Origin: Phellopilus nigrolimitatus
Lineage: Eukaryota > Basidiomycota > Agaricomycetes > Hymenochaetales > Hymenochaetaceae
Assembly (NCBI GenBank): GCA_021029095.1
Contig: JAJOHG010000003.1
Location: 1 to 64,000 of the forward strand
DNA: 64,000 nt
Direction: 5' to 3'
Shown here one piece after another: positions 1 to 11,500 of this stretch; the first letter of the stretch is position 1, and every line of letters starts with the position of its first letter. Under the pieces are notes generated by a model, which saw only the letters and a list, made by a program, of their open reading frames with translations, searched no databases and was not told where the DNA came from. The position numbers and the translations under genes are program-made.

Positions 1-532
1 CCAGGAAAGGGGTGAAACATATCGGACAACATGATTCTACATGGAGCAACATACGTTAGAGTGTCAGTGAAAAAACGCCAAATCGCAAAATGCGAGCATA
101 ACAAAGAACCTCTCTGGTCCAGGCGAGAAAGGTCTTCTTCAGTCAACACAGGCAGCTTATTGATGATCTCTTTCCGTTTCCTGATTCGATGTCAGGGAAG
201 AGAAAGCCATCGAGAACAAGATAAAGCTGCACTAACGGATCTGGCACGACCAACCCTACCAATGCAGCTGCGTCCATGTCAGCAAATGAGATTAAGCTAG
301 GGATTCACGGATGGGCGCGTCGACTGCGAAGGACGCGCGTTCAATCACGTGCATGCATAAGAAACTGGCAATCATGTTGACTAGCAACGACGGAGAACGA
401 AAGAGACAGCGATTGATACAAAAAGCAGCGATTCAAGCGACAACGATATGAGGTACACGATATCAAAACACGTCTCGTCGGGGCAATAGCGATGGCAAGA
501 AGATGGAGGTATCTGGAGTGACACCGGGACGT
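1..532. other. no gene seen at left edge
   Basis: No exon with splice borders and a conserved product is visible here. The stretch lies downstream of the Spo12-family gene, which reads leftward and ends at 533, so it probably holds that gene's 3' untranslated region and the spacer to the next gene. Confidence 0.4.
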
Positions 533-1083
533 TCAGAACGGGTTCTCTGGGTCATCCATAATTACATCCGTCTTCTTCTGCTCCGGGACAGCACTTTGCT
601 CCTCTTCAGATCCAGACCCTGACCCGGGCTCGTTGCTCTCTTCTGGCGTGGACTGAAAAAGCTGCTGCGTGGGCTTTGGGCCCCTAGGACGAAACACAAA
701 GCGTTAGTCGAAGAAAAACAAAATGGATGAGACGACACTCACTTGTCGAAGCGCTTCTTCTTCGCCGCGCTGATCTTCTGCGAGCACGGTGTCATCATGT
801 TGTCGGTGGGCGAAATGAACTTAGGGTTACTGTATCGCGGGGCGGAGGGACAGATCGATTCAGTCACAGATTTCGGTTGGAGCAACAATCCTACGCACCT
901 GCCCTTCGCCATCTTCTTCGCCAAAAGTGCTTTCGCGCCCATGCCTGGCATTTGACTAACAACCTTGCCGTTGGTTGCGTTGCCGAGCGGGGCCTGAGGG
1001 ACGACAACCTGGGCGGCGCGGTCGGGGTTGTGAAGCGGCTCAGCGTGTACGGGAGAGTCGGTGGGGGTGGAAACGTTCGACAT
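533..1083 (-). CDS. Spo12-family small protein
   Basis: Three exons, complement(join(533..683,743..829,899..1083)), give 140 residues with all phases consistent. The centre (about residues 62-90) carries the Spo12-type signature SPTDNMMTPCSQK followed by a lysine-rich stretch. An acidic Ser/Glu-rich tail ends in DDPENPF. In yeasts Spo12-family proteins act in mitotic exit (FEAR network) and meiosis, are nuclear or nucleolar, and are regulated by phosphorylation at this motif. The start is the first ATG of the frame. It is transcribed divergently from the Rheb gene. The family call rests on one short motif, so a different small nuclear protein remains possible. Confidence 0.6.
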
Positions 1084-1992
1084 TGTTACTTCAGAATTGT
1101 AAGAATGAAAGTCGTTATGGGCGTAAACACGGAGACAAAAAGAGATGTGTTGATCAGAGGAGTGGTCAACTTGAACTTGCTGACCGCGTTCCGAATCCGA
1201 CGCGTGCCAGCCCAACGTCACGTGGTCGTGCATACATAATAAATCGCGAGACAAATGAGCACATTCTTTGTAAGCGACCCAGCGCTCGAATTCGGAACAG
1301 CTACGACTGGCTAGCATTACCATTGCATTTCATCTTTTGTAGATTTGGATTCTAGGGCAATGAACGAATGAAATGTTCTGCTGTCGGACCATGGCGTTCT
1401 CGTCTTGATGTTTCAAATTTTTCATTCCTCGGATTGCCACATATCCGGCCTATTGAAACTACTATTACTAGCCGAATATGATGGATGAAGTGAAGAATTT
1501 TGTTTGCATGCCAGTAAAAATACATACGGTATTGCGCCCGATCCTGAGAACGTGCCCGAAAAAAAAAAGACGTCCCTGCCGTTCAAGGCGAATAACGATC
1601 AGCGATCATGAGAATTTTAGCGGAGAAATTATTATTACGTGGAGGACTCTGAGCAAGAAAACGGACAATAAAAATAGCGAAGAAAGTCTGGAATAAAAGT
1701 ACGGCTTCAGGAAGGTAACTCTTGTAGGTAAAGGATGTCATGGGACGAGTGGCTATAAAGAATGTAGTGGACTCGTGAACTCGTGAACTCGTGGACTCAC
1801 TGGAGGATCGGAAGAAGGGCCGGGGCTAGATATGGAGCCGCTGCAGTGCTGTGTCACCCTACGATCGCCATCGGTTTACTCAAAACTTAACCTCCACTTG
1901 TTTTCATCCTCCTCCTCCTTCTCCTCCTCTCTTCCCCCTCCCTCTTTTCTCCCTTCCTCCTTTTCCTCTTTATTTTTTGAATCCCTTTCACC
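1084..1992. promoter_or_regulatory. divergent promoter region, Spo12-like and Rheb
   Basis: This 0.9 kb spacer separates two genes read away from each other, so it must hold both promoters. A direct repeat of the 8-base unit ACTCGTGA (about 3.5 copies) sits at 1771-1799. A long pyrimidine (C/T) tract runs from about 1903 to 1979, just before the Rheb start codon, as is common in highly expressed fungal genes. No further gene is visible. Confidence 0.5.
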
Positions 1993-2849
1993 ATGACAGG
2001 CGACATTCTGAGGAAGAGGAAGATCGCTGTCCTCGGCTCTCGTTCAGTCGGTTAGTCACCACTTGTCACGTTCTGTAACGCTGTATGCTCACCTTCGCGC
2101 TCTCCAGGGAAGTCGTCCCTCGTCATTAAATATGTCGAGGATCACTTCGTCGACTCTTATTATCCAACAATCGAGAGCACGTTCACGAAGAGCATTCCTT
2201 ATAAGGGCGTCGAGTACGACTGCGACATCATCGACACTGCAGGCCAGGTAACGACTCCGTGTGTCTGCTCTTATTTGGCACGTTCTCATGCTTTCCCTCT
2301 TCCTTAGGACGAATACTCTATTTTAAATCAAAAGCATGCAGTTGGCATCCACGGATTTGTTCTCGTGTACTCCGTCGCTTCCCGCAATTCTTTTGATATG
2401 GTTCAAATCGTGCATGACAAAATCGTCACCTTCACTGGTAACCAGGCCATTCCATGTGTCATCGTAGGCTCGAAGACCGATCTGCCACAAAGGTGTGTAG
2501 GCTCGCGTTATCGCCGCTTCTCGCTCGTTGCTTTGGCAGCGCCACATCTCAGCGTCTTCACGCGCTCTGCATAGCGTACGATGTCGTTCATTTCTCATTG
2601 CGTATTCCTAGGCAAGTCTCTCCTGAGGAGGGGGAGGCTTTTGCAAAGTCTATCGACGCGGCATGGGTCGAGACTAGTGCGAAGACCAACTTGAACGTCG
2701 GTATGTAGATGCGTTTCGGCCTCTGCCTTCGACCGAGTCTAACTTCCTTCGTTCCAGGCAAGGTTTTCGATCTCGTCCTCTTCGAGATTGAGAAGCGTGC
2801 GCCGCATAATCAAGGACAGCCTGTTACCCGTGGATGCCTCATTATGTGA
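1993..2849 (+). CDS. rhb1: Rheb-family small GTPase
   Basis: Five exons, join(1993..2050,2108..2247,2308..2492,2612..2700,2758..2849), encode 187 residues, the usual Rheb length. The P-loop reads GSRSVGKSS (about residues 15-23), with the Rheb-type arginine where Ras has glycine. Switch II is DTAGQDEYS, the G5 box is TSAK, and the protein ends in the prenylation box CLIM. Rheb proteins bind GTP, are farnesylated, and activate TORC1 or regulate amino-acid uptake on internal membranes. One oddity is the G4 box, which reads SKTD instead of the usual NKxD. The start ATG follows a long pyrimidine tract and gives the expected N-terminus. Confidence 0.93.
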
Positions 2850-3437
2850 CCTGTCTACTTCTTTCGCCGCCGCCCATCACGGAACGCTTTCAGAAAATAT
2901 GCTCTGCACTATAGACGCCATGTTACTCGCTGTTGTACCGGATGCACGCTCGCTACTTTAGGATATGCATATGCGTCTTCTCTTCTATGCTCTTGATCCC
3001 TGATCTTGATCTTCGTCGACGTATACACTCCCTTCCTTCGAGCACCCACCCCTTCTTCCACTCCACCCCGAGTTTCCTTCCAGACGCGGCCCGGCCGACT
3101 CGAACGAACACTTTTCTAATCTATTTATCACCGCTGTTCCTTCTGTCGTTTCTTTTTTTCACCGTGGTTCAACGAAGTAATTATTCATCCTGTTTGACGC
3201 CCTGCGCTTATCTCTGTAGGGTAAAGCTTGTTCGACAGTTTTCTGTTGCTGATCGCCGGCCATATTCAGTTCTCCATCTTACCTTACTGCTTCCGGAGGC
3301 CACATAGATGCTTAATGTGTATATGATGTGTATCATCTCTTTTCAACCAATACATTCGCGTAGACTTTCAAACCTCACGAACTATGTTCGTTATCTGCAT
3401 TCGAGAACGGGCGATCCGGGGCAACAAGCTTCACCCG
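2850..3437. other. 3' flank of Rheb gene, no gene seen
   Basis: This is AT-rich and pyrimidine-rich sequence without a supported exon. It probably holds the Rheb 3' untranslated region. It ends where the left copy of the large duplication begins. Confidence 0.4.
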
Positions 3438-3660
3438 TTTTCTTCTCCTTTCTTCTCGTCGACCCTACTTCTATTCACACTTCTACTTACTCCATCGCTG
3501 GACGCGCAAAAACAACTACCAAAAACAAGCAGCGCCGTTATCATTTGATGTCATGTCATGGTTTCATGTACATAATATTCTTAATTCTTTACATCATTTC
3601 AGATCGCGCCGCTTTACAATGACGAGTAGGGGAGCTTCGAACAGCGGAGCAACGTTGTTC

Positions 3661-4058
3661 TTAGGCAGTCCCGTCTCCCAGATATCTCGCCTTGACGGTT
3701 CTGCCGTTGAGTCCAAGTCCTTTGATGATTTGGTTGTCGCCGGGAACGAGGTCGATCGCCTGATCATTCCATTTGACATCATCGCCGTCGACGTCGAGCA
3801 CGATGCCTTTTATCGGCTTCTTGCACGAGAGTTCAAGTGTCTCACCGTCATACACTGGCATGATCTGCAGACCCGCCTCTTCGACGGACGGGAAGTGCAC
3901 GTATTTGAACGGCTCCGGCCTAAAACATTATTGTGAATTTAAAGACGGCAGGAAGGCTTCGTCCGAGAAACCTACCAGGCGAGAGCGAGAACGGTGTCTG
4001 CGTCGAGCACTGTCGCGGAGACGCTGATTGTCTTCGGAATGTCACTCCGCTTCGTGCG
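3661..4058 (-). pseudogene. beta-mannosidase 3'-end relic
   Basis: Bases 3661-3919 are a nearly perfect copy of the last exon of the beta-mannosidase gene at 8592-8850, including the stop codon and an AG acceptor. Upstream follow a changed copy of the last intron and about 100 bases of the exon before it. That exon piece differs from the intact gene near its donor site and breaks off at 4058. There the sequence switches to a copy of the Rrn5-like gene. Only the C-terminal domain could be encoded and both catalytic glutamates are absent, so it cannot make an active enzyme. Confidence 0.85.
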
Positions 4059-4192
4059 TAGAGGATGGTGATTTTGTTCGAACGGAGACAAGCCTATCAG
4101 ATACTGGCGTGAAGCAAGCCACCCAGCATAAGATGGCCGATCAGAAGCTGTGGGGAGTCAAAAGTAGCATATTTGTGGAGGATAGAGATTAG
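4059..4192 (+). pseudogene. Rrn5-like gene 3'-end relic
   Basis: This stretch matches the last coding bases of the gene at 15853-18372 (from 18221 to its stop), including the conserved end reading SSIFVEDSD in the parent. The 3' flank also continues into the FunK1 gene as at the parent locus. Several substitutions and a small length change separate the copies. No promoter or upstream coding sequence remains, because it begins directly at the junction with the beta-mannosidase relic. Confidence 0.75.
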
Positions 4193-4340
4193 GTTTATTT
4201 TTCCCGTATCGAATACTTATTGAGTCCCTATTGGCTACGACCATTCGTTACATTATATTATACAATATAATACTTCCATCCGTAAATAATCTGAGACCTG
4301 CTTTCAATGTTACATTGTGTTGTGCCAGCCTCTATCCGCT

Positions 4341-7222
4341 TCAGCGCTGCCTCTTCGACCCTCCTGGTACTTTACTCCGTGTCGGCTTGTCCCAAGTAAC
4401 CGCCAACTCGACAGGCGTATCGCTCGGAGAATCTTTTGAGCTACGCGTGCGCATAGAGTGTGCCCTAACCCGAGCCGGAATCTCGCTAGGAGGGAGCATA
4501 GCTCGACTTCCGTTCGGAACAGCCGCAACTTGAGTTTCGCTTCGCGTGCGACGTCTAAGCGCAACTCGAGCGGTTTGAACTGTAGCATTCTTCGAAGGGC
4601 CGCCCTGTTTGCTTGACCCTGCTCGACGTCCAGGCTGCTTGACATTTGCAGCACTCGCCTTCATCCTCTTGCTGTTGTCCTCCTTGTCCCTACCGGGGCC
4701 GCGGGCGTTCGCCGCCGCCTTTCGTTTGAGTGAAGTTACTCGACTGGATATAGCTGTCGCATCATTGGGCAGCACTATAACGGTGTTCCTGGGAATTTCG
4801 TGCTCCACCCTATCAGCAGTGGGCAGGTCCTTTTCTGGCAAAACCGACCAAAGCTTTCCGAGGGACTCGGTATCTTCCCACTGTTTTTCAGATTTAACGC
4901 AAAGTAGGCCGAAAGCGCCGTCGAGCCATTTCTGCAGAGATGCGGATTCAAACACAACACGGCTAGAGTAGTACCTGCTGGTCTTGTTCGCATCTTTTCC
5001 TGATCCGCCGATCACGGTACCATCCTCGAATTTCTCGTTCTGGTTGAAAAAGTTATCCATAAAAGTTTTCAGCCGTTTGGTTGCGTTATGAGGCAAGTAA
5101 CGAAGGCCGCCGTAAAAAACAACATATATAATCGATTCCAGGTCGTCCTGAATTGAATGTCGGAAGTCTTCACTTCTTCGAAGAGCATCCGCAGACATGA
5201 ACGCCCACGTTCCCTAAGAAAGAAGAGGTATATCACCATTGGCCCACGATATCAGAAGATTACACTTACTGATCTCCAATGATCACGCGCTTTACCATCA
5301 TTCGACGTCTTGCAAGATAGTTCCCAATCTATAAGAATGCCCCGTCTCCTTCCGTCCGCGCATCTGACAAGGATGATGTTATTCATGCTAATATCGCGAT
5401 GTAAGGTGCCAGCGAGGTCTTTCGCATCTAGAATAGCTATACCAGACAGTAAATAAAAATCCAGTGAGAATGAGACGAAGCTGAGCACCTACCATCATAT
5501 GCGTCTTGGGTACAGAGAAGAAGCTCCTGAGTACCGTTGAGCTCTTCCAGTCCGTAGCCCACTTCTTCGAGCGCTAGGCGATAGTGAACGTGCGGTGTGA
5601 TTTTCATCGCCCGATCTTCAGGAATACATGCCCATTTCTCTTCTAAGTATTCGTGGGTTCTCGTACGTTGAGCTTTGTTACCATATTAGCACGGTAAGTG
5701 ACCCACGGATTTGCACACTTACCACCTGTCGCACGCGAAACATCGCCTTCCCATCCGTCCCACTCGCCCTTAGCCTCATCTTCATTCGGAGTTCCTGGAG
5801 TATCGTTTTTGTCATCCGCATTGTCTGGGTCCTCCTCGACTATATTCTTCATTTCAACATCATTATCCGCAGTCACCTCATCCTCCACATCACTGTCTGG
5901 TACATCTCCATGGAAAAGGACCTCTGGAATATTCCTGACCTTTTTGCCCTTCAGATACCGAATAATCGAGCCTTCCCTGTTCATTCCAAAGACAGCCGTG
6001 CGCCAGACATCTTTAAGAAAGGCGATCTTCCCTGTTTTGGCGTCCACCGCCCAATACCCACGAGTTCCGCGGCTCGCCATTGATTCAGGCAAGATGATAG
6101 GTCGAGAAATAAGGAAATCTCGGTGAGTATGTTTATCAGCATAAACCTTCACTCGTAGCACCCGCTCCGCCTGGTAGTGTCGCGAAACAGCTGTCTCTAG
6201 TTTGTCACCGTCAAGTTCCAGTTCCTTCTTGACATGTGCAGTGACAACACTCTTGAACAGCACTTCTTGAGCTTCTGATGTAGGAAAGACCGTCGTGTCG
6301 AAGCCTCGCTGCACGTCCGTGGCACGACCGAAACGCCAAACAAACTCGGACAATAGCTCCGGCTCCTTCAAACAGTCGAATGATCGCGAAACTATTACGC
6401 CTGCGCGATCCCAACGAAGAAAACGAATGCGAGACCCTGTCACCGAGATGGAGAAGCAGAACGACCTATGTTGTCTCTTACATATGTCAACTGCGTAAGC
6501 AACATTTTGTCCAAGAGCCCTTTTAGCTCTATCCCGAATGGTTTGGTCTCTGATATGATCCAATATGAACGAGTGTTCTTTGGGATTCGCACCTTTAGGT
6601 GGGTCCAGGAAAAAATCGTAGTTTGCCTTGACTTCTGCAAAAAGCAGCATGTAACCAAAATGTGCAGGAATTTTTCCATCGTCTCTCCTTAAGTCTTTGA
6701 GGGAAGAGGTTTCGTATGCAGATATGTCTGGTTTCAGTGATCCACGCTTGCCCGGGTTCTCAGGGAGAGTTGAAGTGTTCACAAACGTGACGCCGGGACA
6801 TCGAGAATTTCTCATGTTGCCGAAATTGAGTGCATCAATCTGATCAGGCGTACATGCAATAAGTTTCTGGTCATATCATGGACGACATGGCAGCTCACCA
6901 AGGGTTCATACACCTCTTTCTCGACCGTCGTTGCAGACGGCACATCCTTAAAGGCGTTCTTGGAAGAAGGCATGCCCCAAGGCCGATCGGGCAGGAACGC
7001 GTCTAAGAACTCGGAGACAGGCATAGGCCCGACACACCAGTTCCTGATTTCGTCTGCAAATCGTATATAACGATTTTCTGCATCTTGTGGTTGAAGGTTG
7101 ATCTTTGAACTGTTCTCGTTTTTCGTCAACGGTGAGTCCTGAAACGGTGGATGCGGACGTGGTCTTTTAGGAGTTTGAGGATCTACAGCCACGTCTGGCG
7201 AGTTTGTTTCAGAGGGGGACAT
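4341..7222 (-). CDS. fungal-type protein kinase FunK1, copy A
   Basis: Five exons, complement(join(4341..5213,5270..5436,5493..5672,5723..6839,6899..7222)), encode 886 residues. The kinase signature HRDIS is at about 553-557 with its aspartate at 555 and asparagine 560. The metal-binding aspartate lies in LIDWELS (577), the form usual for FunK1. The N-terminal part holds the family's CPG-containing start of the domain. A highly acidic insert (DEVTADNDVEM and following) lies before the catalytic loop. The C-terminal 150 residues are basic and probably disordered. FunK1 kinases are expanded in multicellular basidiomycetes; their substrates are unknown. Copy B at 18540-21389 is its paralogue; identity is very high in the middle and lower at both ends. 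Confidence 0.9.
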
Positions 7223-7388
7223 GGTGCGATGATAGGAAAGGTCAAGGTTGGGTCAGAGCGGTTGAGTGTCAACGTGCCGTGCAGCCACGAAAACGTGATG
7301 TGACATATATGACAGAGCGCGTCTTTGATTACGTTATCATAACATAAAGAGGCAACGGCCACTTGCGACACAGCCGCATCAATTCTTT

Positions 7389-7470
7389 GTCAGGATTGAT
7401 CGAAATTGGTCAGAATTAGTCAGAATTAGTCATATTTAGTCAGCGCTGACTAAAATGTGCATTTTAGTCA
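7389..7470. repeat. short tandem repeats and nested palindromes
   Basis: Copies of a 12-base unit close to GTCAGAATTAGT are repeated from about 7389 to 7440. They run into a perfect 14-base palindrome at 7438-7451 (AGTCAGCGCTGACT). Next is a perfect 11-base inverted repeat with a 2-base loop at 7447-7470 (arms TGACTAAAATG). No coding sense is apparent. Confidence 0.7.
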
Positions 7471-7711
7471 TCCATCAAATCCATCAAATTCCCTTCCTCC
7501 CTCCAAAACCGGCAACTCTGCAAATCAGAGAATACAGTCTCAAAGCGGCTACAGTGCAAAAACAGGCTCAAAGCGGCAACTACAGCTCAGATAATTTTCA
7601 AACTGGCACTTATGTACTTTACAATATACAGCTTCAAAGTAAACCTCATCCATGCAATAATCAAATGATCTCCAAGCTGCCATTTAACCTTGAAGTTTTT
7701 AAATTGTTATC

Positions 7712-7972
7712 TTACAGGTGGCACCAAAAAATGATGATGTTTCCCCCAAAAGGAAAGGTGATTCACATTTGGCTGTCACTTAGCTGTCACAATCCAGTTA
7801 CACACCCTAAATATGTCCACAAAAAATGCTTGAGCCCCAGAAAAGCTGTGTCGAGCATATAGCAAGCAAACATGCTGCATATATGAAGGAACGAAGGAGA
7901 AAAAGCGCCCAGGATGGCAGATGTGAATTGCTTTCCTTTTCGGATGGTGCTTCATTGGCGCCACCTGTGTAA
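7712..7972. mobile_element. MITE-like element with long inverted repeats
   Basis: The two ends of this 261-base stretch form imperfect inverted repeats of about 60 bases. The left arm starts TTACAGGTGGC at 7712, and the right arm ends GCCACCTGTGTAA at 7972. The inner parts of the arms also pair (for example TCACATTTGGCTGTCA against TGGCAGATGTGAATTG). The outermost TTA/TAA could include a TA target duplication as in Tc1/mariner-type elements. There is no transposase. It is a small non-autonomous DNA element or its remnant; the exact ends are inferred. Confidence 0.6.
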
Positions 7973-8379
7973 TTAAAAGAAAACAGGATTTCCTCTTTCA
8001 AAAATTACCCATAATATTACTAAGCAGCAACCCCACAGAGTCGCCCATCCCCAGAGAGTCCATGAACCCAGAGAGTCCCAGGCGAAGTTATGAAGATAAT
8101 TAGAGAAATGCCGGTAGATGGCCGAACGCTTTTCTAATCCACAGGTGGGTCAGTCTTCGGCTCCCTAAAAAAGGAAGGTGGTTCTCGTCCGCTCACACAA
8201 AAGAGGTCAAAAAATGTTGAGAGACTATAAGCCTTTGCCCTAGACATATATGAGAAACAAAAACTAAGCACTGATTTGTTTTTAGATGATAATGTACCAT
8301 AGGTGACGCTGCGTCGTGCGCTACGCAGGCGGGAGCTGCCTTCCTTTTTTACGGGGCCCGAAAACTTTTCTGTATTGAT
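7973..8379. other. spacer between duplicated blocks, no gene seen
   Basis: Short repeats of AGAGAGTCC occur near 8055-8075. Otherwise nothing is recognised between the MITE-like element and the start of the right copy of the duplication at 8380. Confidence 0.4.
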
Positions 8380-8591
8380 CTTTTCCTTCTCTCTTCTCGT
8401 CGGCCCTGCTTCTATTCACTCTTCTACGTACTCCATCGCTGGACGTGCAAAAACAACTACCAAAAACAAGCAACACCGTTATCATGTCATGGTTTCATGT
8501 ACATAATATTCTTAATTCTTTACATCATTTCAGATCGTGCCGCTTTGCAATGACGAGTAGGGGAGCTTCGAACAGCGGAGCAACGTTGTTC

Positions 8592-11500
8592 TTAGGCAGT
8601 CCCGTCTCCCAGATATCTCGCCTTGACGGTTCTGCCGTTGAGTCCAAGCCCTTTGATGATTTGGTTGTCGCCGGGAACGAGGTCGATCGCCTGATCATTC
8701 CATTTGACATCATCGCCGTCGACGTCGAGCACGATGCCTTTTATCGGCTTCTTGCACGAGAGTTCAAGTGTCTCACCGTCATTCGCCGGCGTGATCTGCA
8801 GACCCGCCTCCTCGACGGACGGGAAGTGCACGTATTTGAACGGCTCCGGCCTAAGACATCATTGTGAATTTGAAGACGGCGGGAAGGCGTCGCCCGAGAA
8901 ACCTACCAGTTTGAATAGCGGGCGAGAACGGTGTCTCCGTCGAGCAATCTCGCGGAGACGATGATTGTCTTCGGAATGTCACTCAGCTCCGTGCGCGTCG
9001 GCTGGCCCGGCAGGTTTCCCTTCCAGAGCTCAGTGCTCGAGTTCGGTGCGAGGACAACATCCTGCGTCCGTGTATCCGTCCAGTCCGAGTCTAGATCAAA
9101 GCACTTCACAGACAAAATCGCCTTTTTCTCCGCGAGCTGGCTGTTCGTCCCCCAGATCTCGATCTCTGTGTCGATTGTGAAATTAGCGGCCGTGTATTCA
9201 TTCGCAAAGACTTGCTTGTCCTTGCGCGTCATGCCGACGGTGTACGGTCGCAGCTCGCGCGCAATGGAGAAATAGGCAGGCTTCGGGCGGAGGAAGTAGT
9301 CGACGATGGCCCACGAAGTCACCGGCCAGCAGTCATTTATCTGGGCAATTTAGGCGTTTCGTCAATATGTCCTCCACTTGTATTTCATCATCAATTTACC
9401 TGCCACACGAGAGCGCCGGCGGTATACTCCTTGCCCCTGCCCTTCCAGTTGCGTCTCCAGAGACGATAAGCAGATGCGAGGGTTTCAGCCTGCATTATCT
9501 GAGTGTAATAAACGTAGCTACGAAAGGTGCAAGATGCGTCAACATCGTTGATCATCCGAGAAGTGTTATGAGGCCTTTACCTCTCCATGTCAAACGCATG
9601 CTTGAAGTTCTCCATGAGATATAATTCAAGACGGCGCTCAAATCCGTCCGCCTTGTTATGGTTACAATTCGTCCTGAAGCGCCGTGTTTAAAAGAAGTAT
9701 ACGCATATTGAAGTTCAGATACTTACCTCGACTGCGGATACCTCTCTGACGCATCCCCTCCAAGCCAATAGTCGACAGTGCGGATATTCGGATAACCTTC
9801 CCTATATATGGATTATATAGCCGTTGGCCACCAGAGAAACAATTTAACCTACATCCCAAATTCTGAAACGAACCGTCCAGCGAGGATGTCCCAATTGTGC
9901 CATGGCTCTTGAGATCCATGCCAAACGTTCCCTAAAGTCGATATCAGTTTTGCTTAGTTCAATAAAACGAAGTGGTGTACATACACTGATGTAAGTCACC
10001 GTTCGTCTTGTCGGTCGTGACCTGCCCGAAACCACTGTACGGTGACGAGCGATGATAGTGAACCTCGGAGTTGCTTGCGACCGCTGCAGGTAACAAACGC
10101 TCATAGATGTACCGTGCGGGGAAATTGGTCTGAAGAAAGTCAGACTCTTCGTCATTGTAGTCGAGCTCGAGATTCAAGGACTCGGCAAGTTGATAGTCTA
10201 TTAAAAGGGGCAAGTCAACAAAAATATTAGGAAAAAGTCGAGTGGAACGAGCTCACCCTCATTGTTACCAGCTACGGATAGGGTCAAAAAAAGAATCCGA
10301 TGTAGTAGTCTTATCGAACTCACCAAATATGACGATCGATGGGTGATGTCTGAGTCGCTTGACATTTTGTTCTGCCTCGATTTGTACCGAGGCTAGCAAA
10401 GAGTCGTTCGCGGGATACTGCAATACAAAAAGTAAATATTGTTAGCTAATGTTAATAGGAAGAATCTACATGTATTTACCTGCCCGCAGCCAAACATGAA
10501 GTCCTGCCATACTAGAATACCCAACTCTAACAAGGATCAAAAATCGATGACTGATCCAGCGCAATGCAGCAAACAAGGAAACTAACCATCGCAGATGTCG
10601 TAGAAACAGTCAGGCTCATAAATCCCGCCACCCCAGACACGGACCATGTTCTGATTTCCGTCAATGAGGAGCTGCAACCAGTCACGATATCTCTCTGGAG
10701 TCATCCTGCGCAAATAAAATAGAAAGGTTGGATCATGAAGGAAGGAAGAAAAATAATTGCAGTGATTTACGTAGTCAGGAAACTGTCGGCCGGAATCCAG
10801 TTCGATCCTGTTATCAAACGAATCTAGCTAAAGATAAAGGCATATGGATTATGACGCACCTCCGCAGAAGATACGAATGTTGTTAACTTCAAACACGAAT
10901 GAATGGCCTGGTTGCCCTTCAAGTTCGTCTTGAACGACTTTGACGCGACGGAAGCCCACGCGTTTCTCACATACGTCGACGACGTTGCCTTGCTATTTAA
11001 CATTTGAAATCGCGTGAACAAAAAAGATGTCAAGATGTCAAGTTCAACCAATCCACGAACCTCATCAGAAATAGTGACCTTGATGGTATACATGTCGGAC
11101 TCGCCGTACCCGACAGGATACCATAGTTTGAAAATTCCAGGTGCTCCTTCGAAGAAAGTCTTGCCTTTGCCGCTATTCAATGCGATATTGTCACTGAGCA
11201 CTGCATTTCCGTCCGAGCCTAGGAGCTCGTAGCTCGCCTTCCGCCCGCCTGTCGTGCCCTTTATATCAAAGGAGACATCGGCGCGCAGGCTGAGGTCCTC
11301 TCTCACGTCAATGGCAACGCGCAAGTCCGTGAGGTGTGTCGAATACGCATGCAGCGAGACGGGCCGCCAGGGACCGACGGTCATGAGTAGCGGGCCTACA
11401 TTAGGTAAAATTGAACGGCGATAGAGGGTGAGCAGCTATAGTCAGGTAAGGGCATTGCTGCGGAGTTGTTGAGAGACGTACCCCAATCCCAGCCATAGCT

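Larger units (their letters stand above)
3438..7350. repeat. left, collapsed copy of a tandem duplication
   Basis: Bases 3438-4058 closely match 8380 to about 8997, the 3' end and flank of the beta-mannosidase gene. Bases 4059 to about 7350 match 18221 to about 21515, the 3' end of the Rrn5-like gene plus a whole FunK1 gene. Order and orientation are the same in both places. The missing middle is the rest of the beta-mannosidase, the sugar porter and most of the Rrn5-like gene. The simplest reading is a 13 kb tandem duplication followed by an internal deletion joining 4058 to 4059. Confidence 0.8.

Noticed and set aside
1851..2078. Pro/Ser/Phe-rich frame over the pyrimidine tract before Rheb
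   Set aside because: It is a translation of a C/T-rich promoter or leader tract and overlaps the Rheb start in another frame.
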